Shown here piece by piece: positions 10,892-20,934 of a DNA stretch of 64,000 bases. The DNA lies in NCBI GenBank assembly GCA_963969495.1, contig OZ018321.1:134789315-134853314 (forward strand). Reading direction: 5' to 3'. The translations under genes and the position numbers were made by a program. Under the pieces are notes generated by a model. The model had not been told where the DNA came from. It saw nothing but the letters and a program-made list of their open reading frames with translations, and searched no databases. The stretch is from Ceratothoa steindachneri. Its lineage: Eukaryota > Arthropoda > Malacostraca > Isopoda > Cymothoidae. Every line of letters begins with the position of its first letter. Within the stretch, counting starts at the first letter, position 1.

Positions 10892-11085
10892 GGTGAAAGG
10901 CCATATTGTATGCAGGTTTTATTGAAGTCCACAGCTGTGGCAGCGTTATTAATTTTAACTTGACTTTTCTTAATATTAATTATAATTCTTTTAACGGGGT
11001 CTTCGAGGCGAGAAAAAACATCCGCGAATGACATTCTTTATTCCTAGACGTCTTTCGACCAAGTTAGGTCATCTTCAGTGAATGA
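10889..11085 (-). mobile_element. Penelope-like fragment with hammerhead-like motif (tentative)
   Basis: On the minus strand the segment starts near 11080 with CTGAAGATGACC, then TAACTT, then GGTCGAAAGACGTC. GACC/GGTC form a short stem between a CTGAAGA box and a GAAA box, the layout of a hammerhead ribozyme core, which is known from Penelope-like elements. It runs into a reading frame with EDPVKRIIINIKK, QVKINNAATAVDF and NKTCIQYGLSPNY, then hits the (TA)n tract. The frame resembles the start of a Penelope-like ORF (short basic helices, then C-x3-GL-x-P), but this is weak. The last 65 bp recur inverted at 11600-11668. Confidence 0.35.
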
Positions 11086-11594
11086 ACAGAAATAGAATTA
11101 TTCTTAGACCTTGCACATAAAATTGGTGAGATTTAGGGAGAGTTAGAGAGAAAAATATTAACAGAGGAAAGTGGTGAAATAGGGTGAGTTTAAAGAATAG
11201 AGGAGGTGTGGGAGACAGAATAAATAGGTCCCTATGAAAGGGTAGCTCTGTTTGTTTTGTTTTTTTAGATGTATTTTTTATTTAATAAACTTTAAAATTT
11301 ATAGTTTATTAAATTAAATTAAACCTGTTAATTTAATTCTTATATTTTGTAGATCTTAATGATCTTTAATGGCATTCACGCCTTTATTTGAGGCAGGGTT
11401 TTTTGTTCTCGCTGTGGGTTTTCGAAAAAGCTCTTAAGTTACATTTTTAATTTTGGAATTTTTGCAAAGTTTGAAATAGCGGTAAATCTTAATGATGATT
11501 TATGAATTTTTACAGAAATGGAATTATTAAAAAATTGGTACATTATATATAGTATTTCTACGTGAACATAAGTATTACAAAAATTGGAATGCTC
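11086..11594. other. AT-rich spacer between inverted Penelope-like copies
   Basis: AT-rich DNA with no coding signal, lying between the two inverted fragments. Confidence 0.4.
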
Positions 11595-11665
11595 AGATTG
11601 TCTGACTATTAAGAAAATACAAGTCAAAATTAATAACGCTGCCACAGCTGTGAACTTCAATAAAA

Positions 11666-11668
<3 letters not shown>
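11595..11668 (+). repeat. Inverted copy of the 10.9 kb fragment
   Basis: AATTAATAACGCTGCCACAG and CTTCAATAAAACC match the reverse complement of 10910-10965 with few changes. Both copies run directly into a (TA)n tract. The translation repeats KINNAATAV-FNKT. The copies are inverted relative to each other, about 0.65 kb apart. Confidence 0.7.

Positions 11669-11732
<64 letters not shown>
11669..11732. repeat. (TA)n microsatellite
   Basis: About 64 bp of alternating TA joining the fragment at 11668 to the repeat at 11733. Confidence 0.97.
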
Positions 11733-11735
<3 letters not shown>

Positions 11736-11830
11736 TGATCAAATTATTATGGATTTCTTTGAAATTCGTGATTTTTCTGGTAAAAGGTAACTTAAACTTA
11801 TTTCATGAGTCAATAATGAGGTTATTTTAT
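11733..11830 (+). repeat. Dispersed repeat beside a (TA)n tract
   Basis: TTAGTGATCAAATTATTATG, then TTTCTTTGAAATTCGTGA and TTTTTCTGG, recur in reverse complement at 20145-20242, again directly beside a (TA)n tract. I infer a dispersed element end. Its class is unknown; a Penelope-like body is possible from the companion fragment. Confidence 0.6.
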
Positions 11831-12224
11831 CATATTAGTGTAAAATAAATATTGTTTTGCTTTATTTTCTAGCAAACCTGTTGAAATAAAAGAAGGCAAC
11901 ACCGATTCTGTTTTTCGCGCTTCGGCAACTGTTAGTCTCGTGTCTAAGTTACAATTCAGACTTCGCAGGATGAGGGTGTGTGAGTTGTTCTCTTTGGTGT
12001 TACTGACCCAGTAATTCAACAAGTATATATTTTTTTGCTTGTGGATGATAGTAACCGTTTATTCTTGCAGTGTAATAGATAAAAAGAAAGTGAACAGCTA
12101 TGGGTAGAGTCAGTGACTTAAGTCCTTGAAAAATTGGACAGATTAATTGGACAGAAAATTGGCTTAATTAAGGGATAGTGCACTAAAAGAAAAAGATATT
12201 CCAAAGAGATTGGGAGTCTCCTCT
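11831..12224. other. Unassigned spacer
   Basis: Ordinary AT-rich flank of the Gypsy element; nothing recognised. Confidence 0.4.
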
Positions 12225-12514
12225 CAAACTGTGATAGAACGGGTTGAGGCCGCTTAATTTCAACCACTATCACATGTTATTTAAAACCACGATGCTACCC
12301 ACGTGTATCTTCGCCTTGAAGCCGAAGCGACTTAACGCAGCCACCTGAGTCAATGTTCAAACAAGGAGGTTTATCTTTCCCCGTTCGCCATATGCACCGA
12401 CCTCGCCAGATTGAGTTAAACTTATGGGCAGATAAGGCATTGTTCTCAGGCTCGGCTGTGCATTTCCTCGAAGCTCCCACTCCATTGTCCCCCACGCCAA
12501 GGAGATGTTCTGGC

Positions 12515-12528
12515 TATTTATATGAAAA
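12515..12528 (+). promoter_or_regulatory. LTR TATA box
   Basis: TATTTATATGAAAA here, and TATTTATATAAAA at the same place in the 3' LTR (about 17728). The position upstream of the hairpin array means the array would lie in the transcript leader. Confidence 0.6.
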
Positions 12529-12710
12529 CTTAACCACTAAGATTCAGATTGGAGATCCAGATTTTCGTCGCGAAACATCACTACGACCCACTCTCACCTT
12601 GTGCGCCAAGGGACCTCAATCTCGAGATCCACAATCACTTGTCCAGAAGAAGAACAATATCCCTTGAGTGCCAAGGTTCGAGCCTTCGTGACGCCAAGTC
12701 CACAAGACTT

Positions 12711-13342
12711 CCCCTGTTGTTCAGAAAGAGAACAACGTTAGAACAGCCATTGTTCGTTCGAGCATGTTGAAAAGAAACGGTTCTCACCCCCCCCTGTTGT
12801 TCAGTAGAGAACAACGTAGAACAGCCATTGTTCGTTTGAGCCCGTTGACAAGAAACGGTTCTCACCCTCCCCTTGTTGTTCAGAAGAGACCAACGTAAAA
12901 CAGCCATTGTTCTTTTGAGCCCGTTCGCCAAGAAACGGTTCTCACCCTTCCCCCTTGTTGTTCAGAAGAGAACAACATTAGAACAGCCATTGTTCTTGAG
13001 CCAGTAGACAAGAGACAGTTCTCACCCCCCCTGTTGTTCAGAAAGAGAACAACGTTAGAACAGCCATTGTTCTTTTGATCCCGTTGACAAGAAACGGTTC
13101 TCACCCCCCATCCCTGTTTTTCAGAAAAGAACAACGTAGAACAGCCATTGTTCGTTTGAGCATGTTCGCCAAGAAATGGTTCTCACCCTTCCCCCATGTT
13201 GTTGAGAAGAGAACAACATTAGAACAGCCATTGTTGTTGAGCCCGTAGACAAGAGACAGTTCTCACCCCGTCCTGTTGTTTAGAAGAGAACAACGTAGAA
13301 CAGCCATTGTTCTTCAAGCCGTTCGTCAAGAAACGGTTCTTA
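12711..13342 (+). repeat. Hairpin tandem array, 8 units of about 80 bp
   Basis: Each unit holds three inverted repeats: TTGTTC-AGAAGA-GAACAA, GAACA-GCCAT-TGTTC and CCGTT-x-AACGG, then GGTTCTCACC. Variants cycle in the order GTTGACAAG, GTTCGCCAAG, GTAGACAAG, so there is a three-unit higher-order period of about 240 bp. Eight units here, nine in the 3' LTR. No protein is encoded; the reverse-strand frames across it are by-products. Confidence 0.9.
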
Positions 13343-13846
13343 TTCCCAAGACGCCACGTCAAGATCATTTAATCCCCCCCACCCTTTGGCTGGAACTCGC
13401 CAGCGGACCGAAAATTCCTTCACGTCGCCTTCCTCTGCACAACAAGTATAATTACGTAAGCCGAACGTTACCTTTGAGTATTTAACCCCTTTTGTCAACT
13501 CTATCCTGTGCTTTAAATGGTTTAGCGAACCATCTCATCCCTTTAATTTATATTTGTTTTACCTTTTTAAATCTCTTAATCCTCGGATTAGCTAGATTCC
13601 CCACGACCCTTCCAGTTCTCTGTTTATGTCAATATTTTCCGTTTTGTGTGTTGTTGATAGTTATTATTAATAAAACTATTTTATTAATGATAGCAATATT
13701 ATTATCCTTGCGCTCAGTTCTACTTCTTAAGCATATCGGAGATACATAATATCGGCCAGCCTAGACATCCACGAACTCTAAAGATAATTAAATAAGTTCC
13801 TTCAACGAATAGTTATATATGGTATATCGTTGAGAGTCCATTCTAC

Positions 13847-13850
<4 letters not shown>

Positions 13851-13926
<76 letters not shown>
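13851..13926. repeat. (TA)n tract between LTR end and primer site
   Basis: About 76 bp of alternating TA directly after the terminal CA of the 5' LTR. The 3' LTR is followed at once by the target duplication, so the tract belongs to the internal region or grew after insertion. Confidence 0.95.
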
Positions 13927-13927
<1 letters not shown>

Positions 13928-13937
13928 TATTTAAATT

Positions 13938-13957
13938 TGGTGTCAGGTGTGGGGTTT
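13938..13957 (+). promoter_or_regulatory. Primer binding site, leucine-tRNA type
   Basis: TGGTGTCAGGTGTGGGGTTT. The first ten bases fit the complement of the 3' end of leucine tRNAs (which end CCTGACACCA), with mismatches further in. It would prime minus-strand DNA synthesis. The spacing from the LTR is unusually long because of the (TA)n tract. Confidence 0.7.
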
Positions 13958-14120
13958 AACGCTATATCTTTGCAAACACTGGTCTCAGTCGAGTAAAGCA
14001 TAGTGTTATTCGTTATAATAATACAGTATAGTAGCTCCCTTTTGTTTTAACGATTGCTATCCCCTTTTTTTTTAAACTTAAGTAGCTGTAGTAGCTAAGA
14101 GAACTGTTATAATAATTTGT

Positions 14121-15443
14121 TTGTCTTTGTTTTGTGTGATTTTTTGTCAGTGGTTATTTAGATCGAGAAACCAAGTACGAATAGGTCAGTGCCCATATTT
14201 AGGTAGGCTAATTCTAAAAGAAGGCATAATTCTTGTTGCAAGGAATTTTAGTTGGTTGACTCTTGCACCCCCAAGTCCAAAGAACACTCAGGACGAAATA
14301 TTTAAAGCGCAAGGAGAAGCCTTGGGACTTTCCGGAAAAGAACTAATTGAGTACGTTCAAGAGGAGCAAAGAAAAGAACGAGAAGAAAAAGAAAGAGAAA
14401 GAGAAATCCAACGAGAAGAAAGAGAAAGAGAAATCCAACGAGAAGAAAAAGAAAGAGAAAGAGAAATCCAACGAGAAGAAAGAGAAAGAGAGGAACGGAA
14501 AAGACAAGCTGAGCTTCACCATCAAATTGAATTAGCTCGTGTTGAAGCAGAAATACAGTCATCCAGTTCACGTTCTGAAGCCCCCCCTCCCAATCTCCCA
14601 CTAAAGCTCCCCAAATTCAAGGACGGAGAGGATTTCGGAGCCTTTTCTAGCCCACATCGAGAAGATCCTCGAAATCAATAACATGGATCTGGAGGCTGAA
14701 GGTGTAGTCAGATTACCTTCCTTGTTAAATTGTAAATTGCGCGAAATTTTTATATCTTTACCATCTGAGTGTACAATTAACTACAGCACCTTAAAAGCTG
14801 AGTTATTGGCCGCTCATAATATGACTCCTGATTTCTACCGCCAAGAATTTTGAGGAGGTCGTATTAAACCCGGACAGACGTTTCGTCAATTCGGATACAT
14901 TCTTCGGGGGAATTTTAAATTTTGGTTAGAATCCTCAAAGGTTGCTCCTAACTACAGGTCCTTAACCGACTTCGTGTTAAGGGATCAATTTTTGGCGTCT
15001 CTCCCGACGGAGATCCGCGCGTTCGTCAAGGATCGTCAGTGCCAGACCTTTAAAGAATGTACCGAAGAAGCGGATGTCTATGCAGCAAGCCATAATTTAT
15101 ACCCAAAGGAGAATCGAGCTTCTCACCTATCCCCCTAAAAGGAAAGAAGGAAGGAGAAGGAAGGATTCGCGCCCCTTCAAAGGAAAGCCAACGAAGTTTC
15201 CGAGCCCCGTAAAACCCCAAAACTTCTTTCCCCCAAACCAACAACGGGACTCCAAACCTCTCGTTAAGATTTCTCCTCCATCTCTCTTCCCGAAGCGACC
15301 AATTATATGCTTCACCTGTGGTGTAGAAAACCACATGAGCTGGAATTGCCCCCAAAATTCTAGGCTTAAGAGCGGACCAGCCCAACAAGTTCACCAGATT
15401 AATGCCACCCCGGCTCCCCCGGTGGTGCAGACCCAAGCATAAA
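14121..15443 (+). pseudogene. Gypsy gag (capsid/nucleocapsid), frameshifted
   Basis: Three frames together give one gag. Residues from 14280 read DEIFKAQGEALGLSGKELIE, then a charged segment (14356-14510) of tandem EREIQREE-type repeats that would form a long charged helix. A frameshift at 14641-14648 leads into AFLAHIEKILEINNMDLEAE and then FRQFGYILRGNFKFWLESSK and LRDQFLASLPTEIRAFVKD, a SCAN-like capsid C-terminal domain. A TGA at 14852 and a frame change near 15135 break it. The nucleocapsid has one zinc knuckle, CFTCGVENHMSWNC (C-x2-C-x4-H-x4-C) near 15310-15350. The true start is uncertain; the segment before 14270 is probably leader. The product would package the element RNA. Confidence 0.85.
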
Positions 15444-15505
15444 CTTCTCCCCCTCCGTCAGGCCACCAGGTAAATTTTATCTTTAATAAAAGTTCATCGG
15501 GAACT

Positions 15506-16199
15506 TTGAAATTTGAGGAGGGCAGCGTGAACGGCTGCCGAGTATTGACTCTCGTCAGGGACACAAGATGTACGTGTTCCATCGTGTCCGACGAGCTCCT
15601 CCCCCCAGTGGACCCTAACTACGAAAAATTTGCGGTGGTACATGACTACCTTGGGCGGGCGAACACATTCCCCGTCGTTAGATGTTACCTGCAGTGTCAA
15701 TATTATGATGGCTGGGCTGAAGTCATTTCAGCACCCATACAATTCTGTTCGATTCTTATAGGACAGAGCCCCCAAGTAAGTTCCGACCCTGTGTCTCGGG
15801 CCGCCCTTCCTCGAGGCCGAGCTAAGAAAGAAGCCCAGGAGCCCGTCCTCATCAGAACCATGATACCGTCCGATTTCTCGGAGACTCTTAACCAGGACTT
15901 TAGGACGGCACAAAAGGAGTGTGAATCACTATCACCCTTAGGGGTGATAAGGCCCAAGACAAGGACACGGAGACTGTCCGTGGACCCCAAGAAAAAAAGT
16001 ACCCCCAACGCGCCCATGGAGATACATTCGTAGCACTGGACGAAACATCGGCGCTTGGAGAAGATTACCCCGCGGAGTCCCATAATGTAATACAGATAGT
16101 GTGCATCCAACCTGATGCCAATTACCCTCCTCTTTTCCTACCAAGAGAGTCTTTTGAACCCTCTGACCTGGATATTGACGCGCAGCCGACACCACATTA
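15506..16199 (+). pseudogene. Gypsy aspartic protease and pol linker
   Basis: The reading frame VNGCRVLTLVRDTRCTCSIV contains the protease active site as D-T-R instead of D-T-G. It continues FAVVHDYLGRANTFPVVRC and GWAEVISAPIQFCSILIGQ, as in the related fragment at 8.8 kb, where D-T-G is intact. Loss of the glycine should inactivate cleavage. After about 15800 the frame is a low-complexity linker that runs on in a second frame (DETSALGEDYPAESHN and ESFEPSDLDIDAQPTP) up to a TAA at 16198. No integrase zinc finger or DD35E core is visible in this interval. Confidence 0.8.
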
Positions 16200-16205
16200 A
16201 AAGAG

Positions 16206-17022
16206 TCAGCTACAAGAACTAATTGAATGGAGTCACCATTTAACCACCCTATTAGCTCTTTTCGAGCGACTGCGCGAAAATGGCCTCACCATTGGCCCCA
16301 GCAAATGCCATTTTGCCCACGAAACCATAAAATATTTGGGTTTCAAAATAGGACAAAGCAAGTAAGGTCCCCCAGAGGACAAGATTAAGGCGATCGCCGA
16401 CATACCCCTCCCGAATACTAAGAAACAATTAAGATCGTTCCTAGGATCAGCTTCTTACTATCGGCGATTTGTTCCGAATTTCGCTGCGATTCCGCCGCCC
16501 CTCAGCTCCCTTCAAAAAAAAAAGAATTCCCCCGATCGTTTACGTTGGAATGATGTCGCTGTTTCCTATTTTAATCAGCTCAAAAGTAAGCTCATTTCTG
16601 CCCCCATTTTAAAGTTGCCCAACCTGGAAAAATCCTTTGGGATTAAGACCGACGCGAGCAACGAGCGCATTGGAGGTGTACTCCTTCAATACGAGGATGA
16701 CGGAACGAGTCATCCAGTTGCATATGCTAGTCGTCAATTATTACCACGCGAAAAGAGATATGCCACTATAGAGAAGGAAGCTTTATCAATTATCTGGGTT
16801 ATAGACAAATTCAAAATGTACTTGATAGGAAAAGAATTTCAGATAGGAACCGACCACCGTCCGTTAGCCTATATTAGGAATGTGCGACACTCTAACGGCC
16901 GAATCATGCACTGGAGTTTACTCTTGCAAGTGTATCAATTTAAAATAAATTATATAAAAGGTTCCGATAACCAGGTCGCTGACGCAATCAGTAGGAATAC
17001 GTTACCGAATAGCGTAGAGTAA
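16206..17022 (+). pseudogene. Gypsy reverse transcriptase (3' part) and RNase H
   Basis: The chain starts EWSHHLTTLLALFERLRENG and CHFAHETIKYLGFKIGQ, the part just after the catalytic YxDD block, so the fingers and palm are deleted. A TAA at 16362 and an A-run near 16510 break the frame. LPNTKKQLRSFLGSASYYRR is the connection region. RNase H is well kept: FGIKTDASNERIGGVLLQYE, YATIEKEALSIIWVIDKFKM and IGTDHRPLAYI hold the D, E, D residues. The product ends DAISRNTLPNSVE at 17022. Only about 420 bp separate this stop from the 3' LTR, too little for an integrase, so integrase was lost or lay in the deleted stretch before the RT remnant. Confidence 0.9.
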
Positions 17023-17431
17023 TTGTATTCGTAGGAGTAAGATCTCCATGTATGTATATACCGTCTTGTACGACTTAAATTAGATTCTCTTGTAATATAA
17101 TTAGTTAATGTATATATCTGAATTTTGTAACGCTCAATGTCTATTTTTTTTGTATGTATATATATTTGTACCCATTAAATTACGTATAAATTATTTTGTC
17201 CCATATGTACTAATTTTATATCATTTCATTGTTCCATGCCCTTTTTTTTATTAAGTTTGTATTAAAGGTTATTTTCCCCTGTAATCAAAAGATCAAAATA
17301 ATAATATGTACTGAGGTAATCCTAGTTAGGTGCAGGAAGGTACGGTTGGTACAAGAAAACGAGTTCCCCACAAGGGAGCTCTATCGTTGTCCCTTTTCTC
17401 TTTTGTTTTTTTCGAAGTGACAACTTCCCCC
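17023..17431 (+). other. 3' untranslated part of the Gypsy element
   Basis: AT-rich, non-coding, between the RNase H stop and the polypurine tract. No integrase or envelope motif is visible. Confidence 0.6.
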
Positions 17432-17443
17432 GGAATGGAGGGG
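17432..17443 (+). promoter_or_regulatory. Polypurine tract
   Basis: GGAATGGAGGGG directly before TGTGATAG of the 3' LTR. This is the plus-strand primer site expected at this position. Confidence 0.85.
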
Positions 17444-19141
17444 TGTGATAGAACGGGTTGAGGCCGCTTAAATTCAACCACTATCACATGTTATTTAAAA
17501 CCACGATGCTACCCACGTGCATCTCCTCCTTAAAGCCAGGGCGCCTTATCGCAGCCACCTGAGTCAATGTTTAAACAAGGAGGTTTATCTTCCCCCGTCG
17601 CCATATGCGCCATCCTCACCAGATTGAGTTAGGCTTATGGGCAGATAAGGCATTGTTCTCAGGCTCGGCTGTGCATTCCCTCGAAGCTCCCACTCCATTG
17701 TCCCCCACGCCAAGGAGATTTCCCGGCTATTTATATAAAAACTTAACCACTAAGATTCAGATTGGAGATCCAGATTTTCGTCGCAAAACATCACTACGAC
17801 CCACTCTCACCTTGTGCGCCAAGGGACCTCAACCTCGAGATCCACCATCACTTGTCCAGAAGAAGGACAATATCCCTTGAGTGCCAAGGTTCGAGCCTTC
17901 GTGACGCCAAGTCCACAAGGCTTCCCCTGTTTTTCAGAAAGAGAACAACGTTAGAACAGCCATTGTTTCTTCGAGCCCGTTGACAAGAAACGGTTCTCAC
18001 CCCCCCTGTTGTTCAGAAGAGAACAACGTAGAACAGCCATTGTTCTTTTGAGCCCGTTCGCCAAGAAACGGTTCTCACTCTTCCTCTGTTGTTCAGTAAG
18101 AGAATAACGTTGGAACAGCCATTGTTCGTTCGAGCCCGTTGACAAGAAACAGTCTCACCCCCCCTTGTTTTTTCAGAAGAGACTAACGTAGAACAACCAT
18201 TGTTCTTTTGAGCCCATTCGCCAAGAAACGGTTCTCACCCTTTCCCCTTGTTGTTCAGAAGAGAACAACATTAGAACAGCCATTGTTCTCAAGCCCGTAG
18301 ACAAGAGACGGTTCTCACCCCTTACCCTGTTGTTCAGAAAGAGAACAACGTTAGAACACCTATTGTTCTTTTGAGCCCGTTGACAAGAAACGGTTCTCAC
18401 CCCCCCTGTTGTTCAGAAGAGAACAACGTAGAACAGCCATTGTTCGTTTGAGCCCGTTCGCCATGAAACGGTTCTTACCCTTCCCCCTTATTGTTCAGAA
18501 GTGAACAACATTAGAACAGCCATTGTTCTCGAGCCCGTAGACAAGAGACGGTTCTCACCCCGTCCTGTTGTTTAGAAGAGAACAACGTAGAACAGCCATT
18601 GTTCTTCAAGCCGTTCGTCAAGAAACGGTTCTTATTCCCAAGACGCCACGTCAGGATCATTTAATCCCCCCATCCTTCGGCTGGAACTCGCCAGCGGACC
18701 GAAAATTCCTTCACGTCGCCTTCCTCTGCACAACAAGTATAATTACGTAAGCCGAACGTTACCTTTGAGTATTTAACCCCTTTTGTCAACTCTATCCTGT
18801 GCTTTAAATGGTTAAGCGAACCATCTCATCCCTTTAATTTATATTTGTTTTACCTTTTTAAATCTCTTAATCCTCGGATTAGCTAGATTCCCCATGACCC
18901 TTTCAATTCTCTGTTTATGACAATATTTTTCGTTTTGTGTGTTGTTGATAGTTATTATTAATAAAACTATTTTATTAATGATAGAAATATTATTATCCTT
19001 GCGCTCAGTTCCACTTCTTAAGCATATCGAAGATACATAATTCCGGCCAGCCTAGACATCCACGCACTCTAAAGATAATTAAATAAGTTCCCTCAACGAA
19101 TAGTTATATATGGTATATCGTCGAGAGTCCATTCTACGACA
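17444..19141 (+). repeat. Gypsy 3' LTR (1698 bp)
   Basis: Same structure as the 5' LTR: TGTGATAG start, TATA-like TATTTATATAAAA near 17728, hairpin array at 17924-18632 with nine units, AT-rich end, terminal CTACGACA. It is 77 bp longer than the 5' LTR, which equals one hairpin unit. Confidence 0.95.
17924..18632 (+). repeat. Hairpin tandem array, 9 units
   Basis: Same three-hairpin unit as at 12711-13342, with one extra unit. The unit order again cycles between the GTTGACAAG, GTTCGCCAAG and GTAGACAAG variants, and the last unit (GTTCGTCAAG) is the same in both LTRs. Confidence 0.9.
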
Positions 19142-19146
19142 CAAAC

Positions 19147-20144
19147 ATTAAGCAATATAAATACAAAATAGAAAACAGTCTTAATTTGGATTCAGCAAGG
19201 GCTGGGAAATGTGCTGCAAGAGGAAATCAACACCTAGAACAGAAAGGAAAATAAAAAAAGGCTATTAAGGACAAAAGAAAATCATGTAGGAAGATTGCAA
19301 GAGAATTGTTAGCAGATGGCATTAGTTTCGAATAACAGTAAATAGGAGGTTACTGTACAGTGAATTATAAGCCTTCTGTACAAGAAAGAAGACTAGGCTT
19401 ACCAAAACCATGATACAGGCACGTTAAGTCTGGGCTAATACTCATGCTGATTGAACTTCTGAGCAATGGGAACAAGTAAGAGTGGTACATTTACCAGTTA
19501 TTTTCTTTATTAAGCATAAGAGAACATACTGTACTTACTGTAGTAGGTACATTCTGATTTACCTAGAACCTACGTGTTCATGCTGAATGAAATAATTTCG
19601 ATTCATAATTTGTCTGGCTGTTTAACTGCTGCCACTACCATCACAGGTCGTTTCAGTACTGCTATATTGTTTTATATTGTTGCATGTTGTGTTTTGGGGC
19701 GAGTCAACTATTGCAGTACTTGATGACCGCGGGCAGAAGGTAAGGAAGCACTCAGATGAGTTTATGCCACAGTGTCTTAAAAAACTAAAACATTCACAGA
19801 AAATCATTGTATGAGGAGCGATTTCTGTACATGGGACAAGTCTCTTGAAGATTGTGTAATGTATAATTAAGTACTAAGAAACCATTTAGTACCTCAAATG
19901 AGGGAATGGTTCGGTCACAGATCATGGATATTTCAGCAAAAAAAAAGAAATACACGAAGTTCCCTTAACAACCAAAGCTCATAGAATGTCTTATCTACGT
20001 TTTGTTTCACTCTGACAGATTCAAGAAATTAGCAGAACTTTAATCACTGGCATGCCAGAGCGTATTAAAGCACTTAAAGCGGCTAAAAGAGGTTAAACCA
20101 AGTAGTAATCAATGTAAGGAAGGATATCTTTGTCATATGTATGA
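19147..20144. other. Unassigned AT-rich region
   Basis: About 1 kb right of the Gypsy target duplication. I see no motif or repeat I can name. Confidence 0.4.
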
Positions 20145-20239
20145 AAATAAATTGATTACTTGTCAATAAAATAACTTTATATAAACTTTTCCCAGAAAAA
20201 TTACAAATTTTCAAGAAATTTATAATAATTTGATCGCTA

Positions 20240-20242
<3 letters not shown>
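20145..20242 (-). repeat. Dispersed repeat beside (TA)n, inverted copy of 11733-11830
   Basis: The reverse complement reads GCGATCAAATTATTATAAAT, then TTTCTTGAAAATTTGTAATT and TTTTTCTGGG, aligning with 11733-11830. It adjoins the (TA)n tract at 20243, as the other copy does. Confidence 0.6.

Positions 20243-20295
<53 letters not shown>
20243..20295. repeat. (TA)n microsatellite
   Basis: About 53 bp of alternating TA. Confidence 0.95.
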
Positions 20296-20297
<2 letters not shown>

Positions 20298-20934
20298 CAA
20301 TATGAATTTTAATCAAAGAACTGTTGAGTATTAGTGTGTTTACTGATTATTTAGCTTCATTTTATACAGAAGAGAATCTGAACAGTTTAATTATGATAAT
20401 TCTTGGTCAGGGAAAGAGATGTTGAATATCATTAATGTTAATCATTAAAAGACTTGGAATTCACATAAATACTAACAAGTTCCCTGTTACTAATATTATT
20501 CATTCTAGGTTAAGTAAAAATGGGTTAAAAGTATTGAAGTAGCTTTTGATGTATATATGTAAGATCACTAGCGATTGGAGACATACCAATTGGTTGTAAA
20601 AGAACAAATTTAGTACCTACTTTTAGGGAAATAAGGAAATAAAGATCAACCAAATAACTTTAGACAAGTAAGGCTTTGTATAGTTTTCCTCCACCGGAAA
20701 GAAGCAAACAAGAAGTCTATTCTAGCCAAACTATTTGCCATAGCATGGCCTTAAGTTCAAATGGATGATCTTTGTGAGAGTTGTGATACAAGTTTCCTTA
20801 TAACTTTTTAAAAATATTTGCAATGTCAATTCTATGGAAATATTTGAAAGCCTGGTATCATTATGCAGTTTGTTGCAGTTAAAATGCTTCATATTACATA
20901 TCATCATCATATTTGTTGATTAATATGATATCTT
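20296..20934. other. Unassigned AT-rich region
   Basis: No recognised feature; precedes the Tc1-like fossil. Confidence 0.4.

Larger units (their letters stand above)
12230..13850 (+). repeat. Gypsy 5' LTR (1621 bp)
   Basis: Starts TGTGATAGAACGGG and ends CATTCTACGACA. From left to right: a GC-rich upstream part, a TATA-like TATTTATATGAAAA at 12515-12528, a hairpin array at 12711-13342, then an AT-rich 3' part with AATAAA-type signals (TTATTAATAAAACT near 13664). It matches the 3' LTR along its whole length apart from scattered substitutions and one hairpin unit. The differences reflect mutation since insertion. Confidence 0.95.
12225..19146 (+). mobile_element. Gypsy-type LTR retrotransposon, both LTRs and target duplication present
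   Basis: A complete insertion. CAAAC at 12225-12229 and 19142-19146 is the 5-bp target duplication. The LTRs (12230-13850 and 17444-19141) both begin TGTGATAG and end TCTACGACA. Between them lie a leucine-tRNA-like primer site, a broken gag, a protease, a reverse transcriptase remnant, RNase H and a polypurine tract. The internal part is only about 3.6 kb and lacks the reverse-transcriptase fingers and palm and any integrase. It is non-autonomous and dead. The intact target duplication and matching LTR ends show that the whole insertion is still in place. Confidence 0.95.

Noticed and set aside
12635..13134. Reverse-strand reading frames with SCQRAQTNNGCS-like repeats in the LTR
   Set aside because: They are antisense translations of the hairpin array and recur with every unit; no family match.
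14302..14601. Reverse-strand phenylalanine/leucine-rich frames opposite gag
   Set aside because: Antisense shadow of the EREIQREE repeat; they only look like membrane segments.
17023..17443. Possible envelope or integrase gene after RNase H
   Set aside because: Only 420 bp of AT-rich DNA with no HHCC, DDE or membrane-protein signature.
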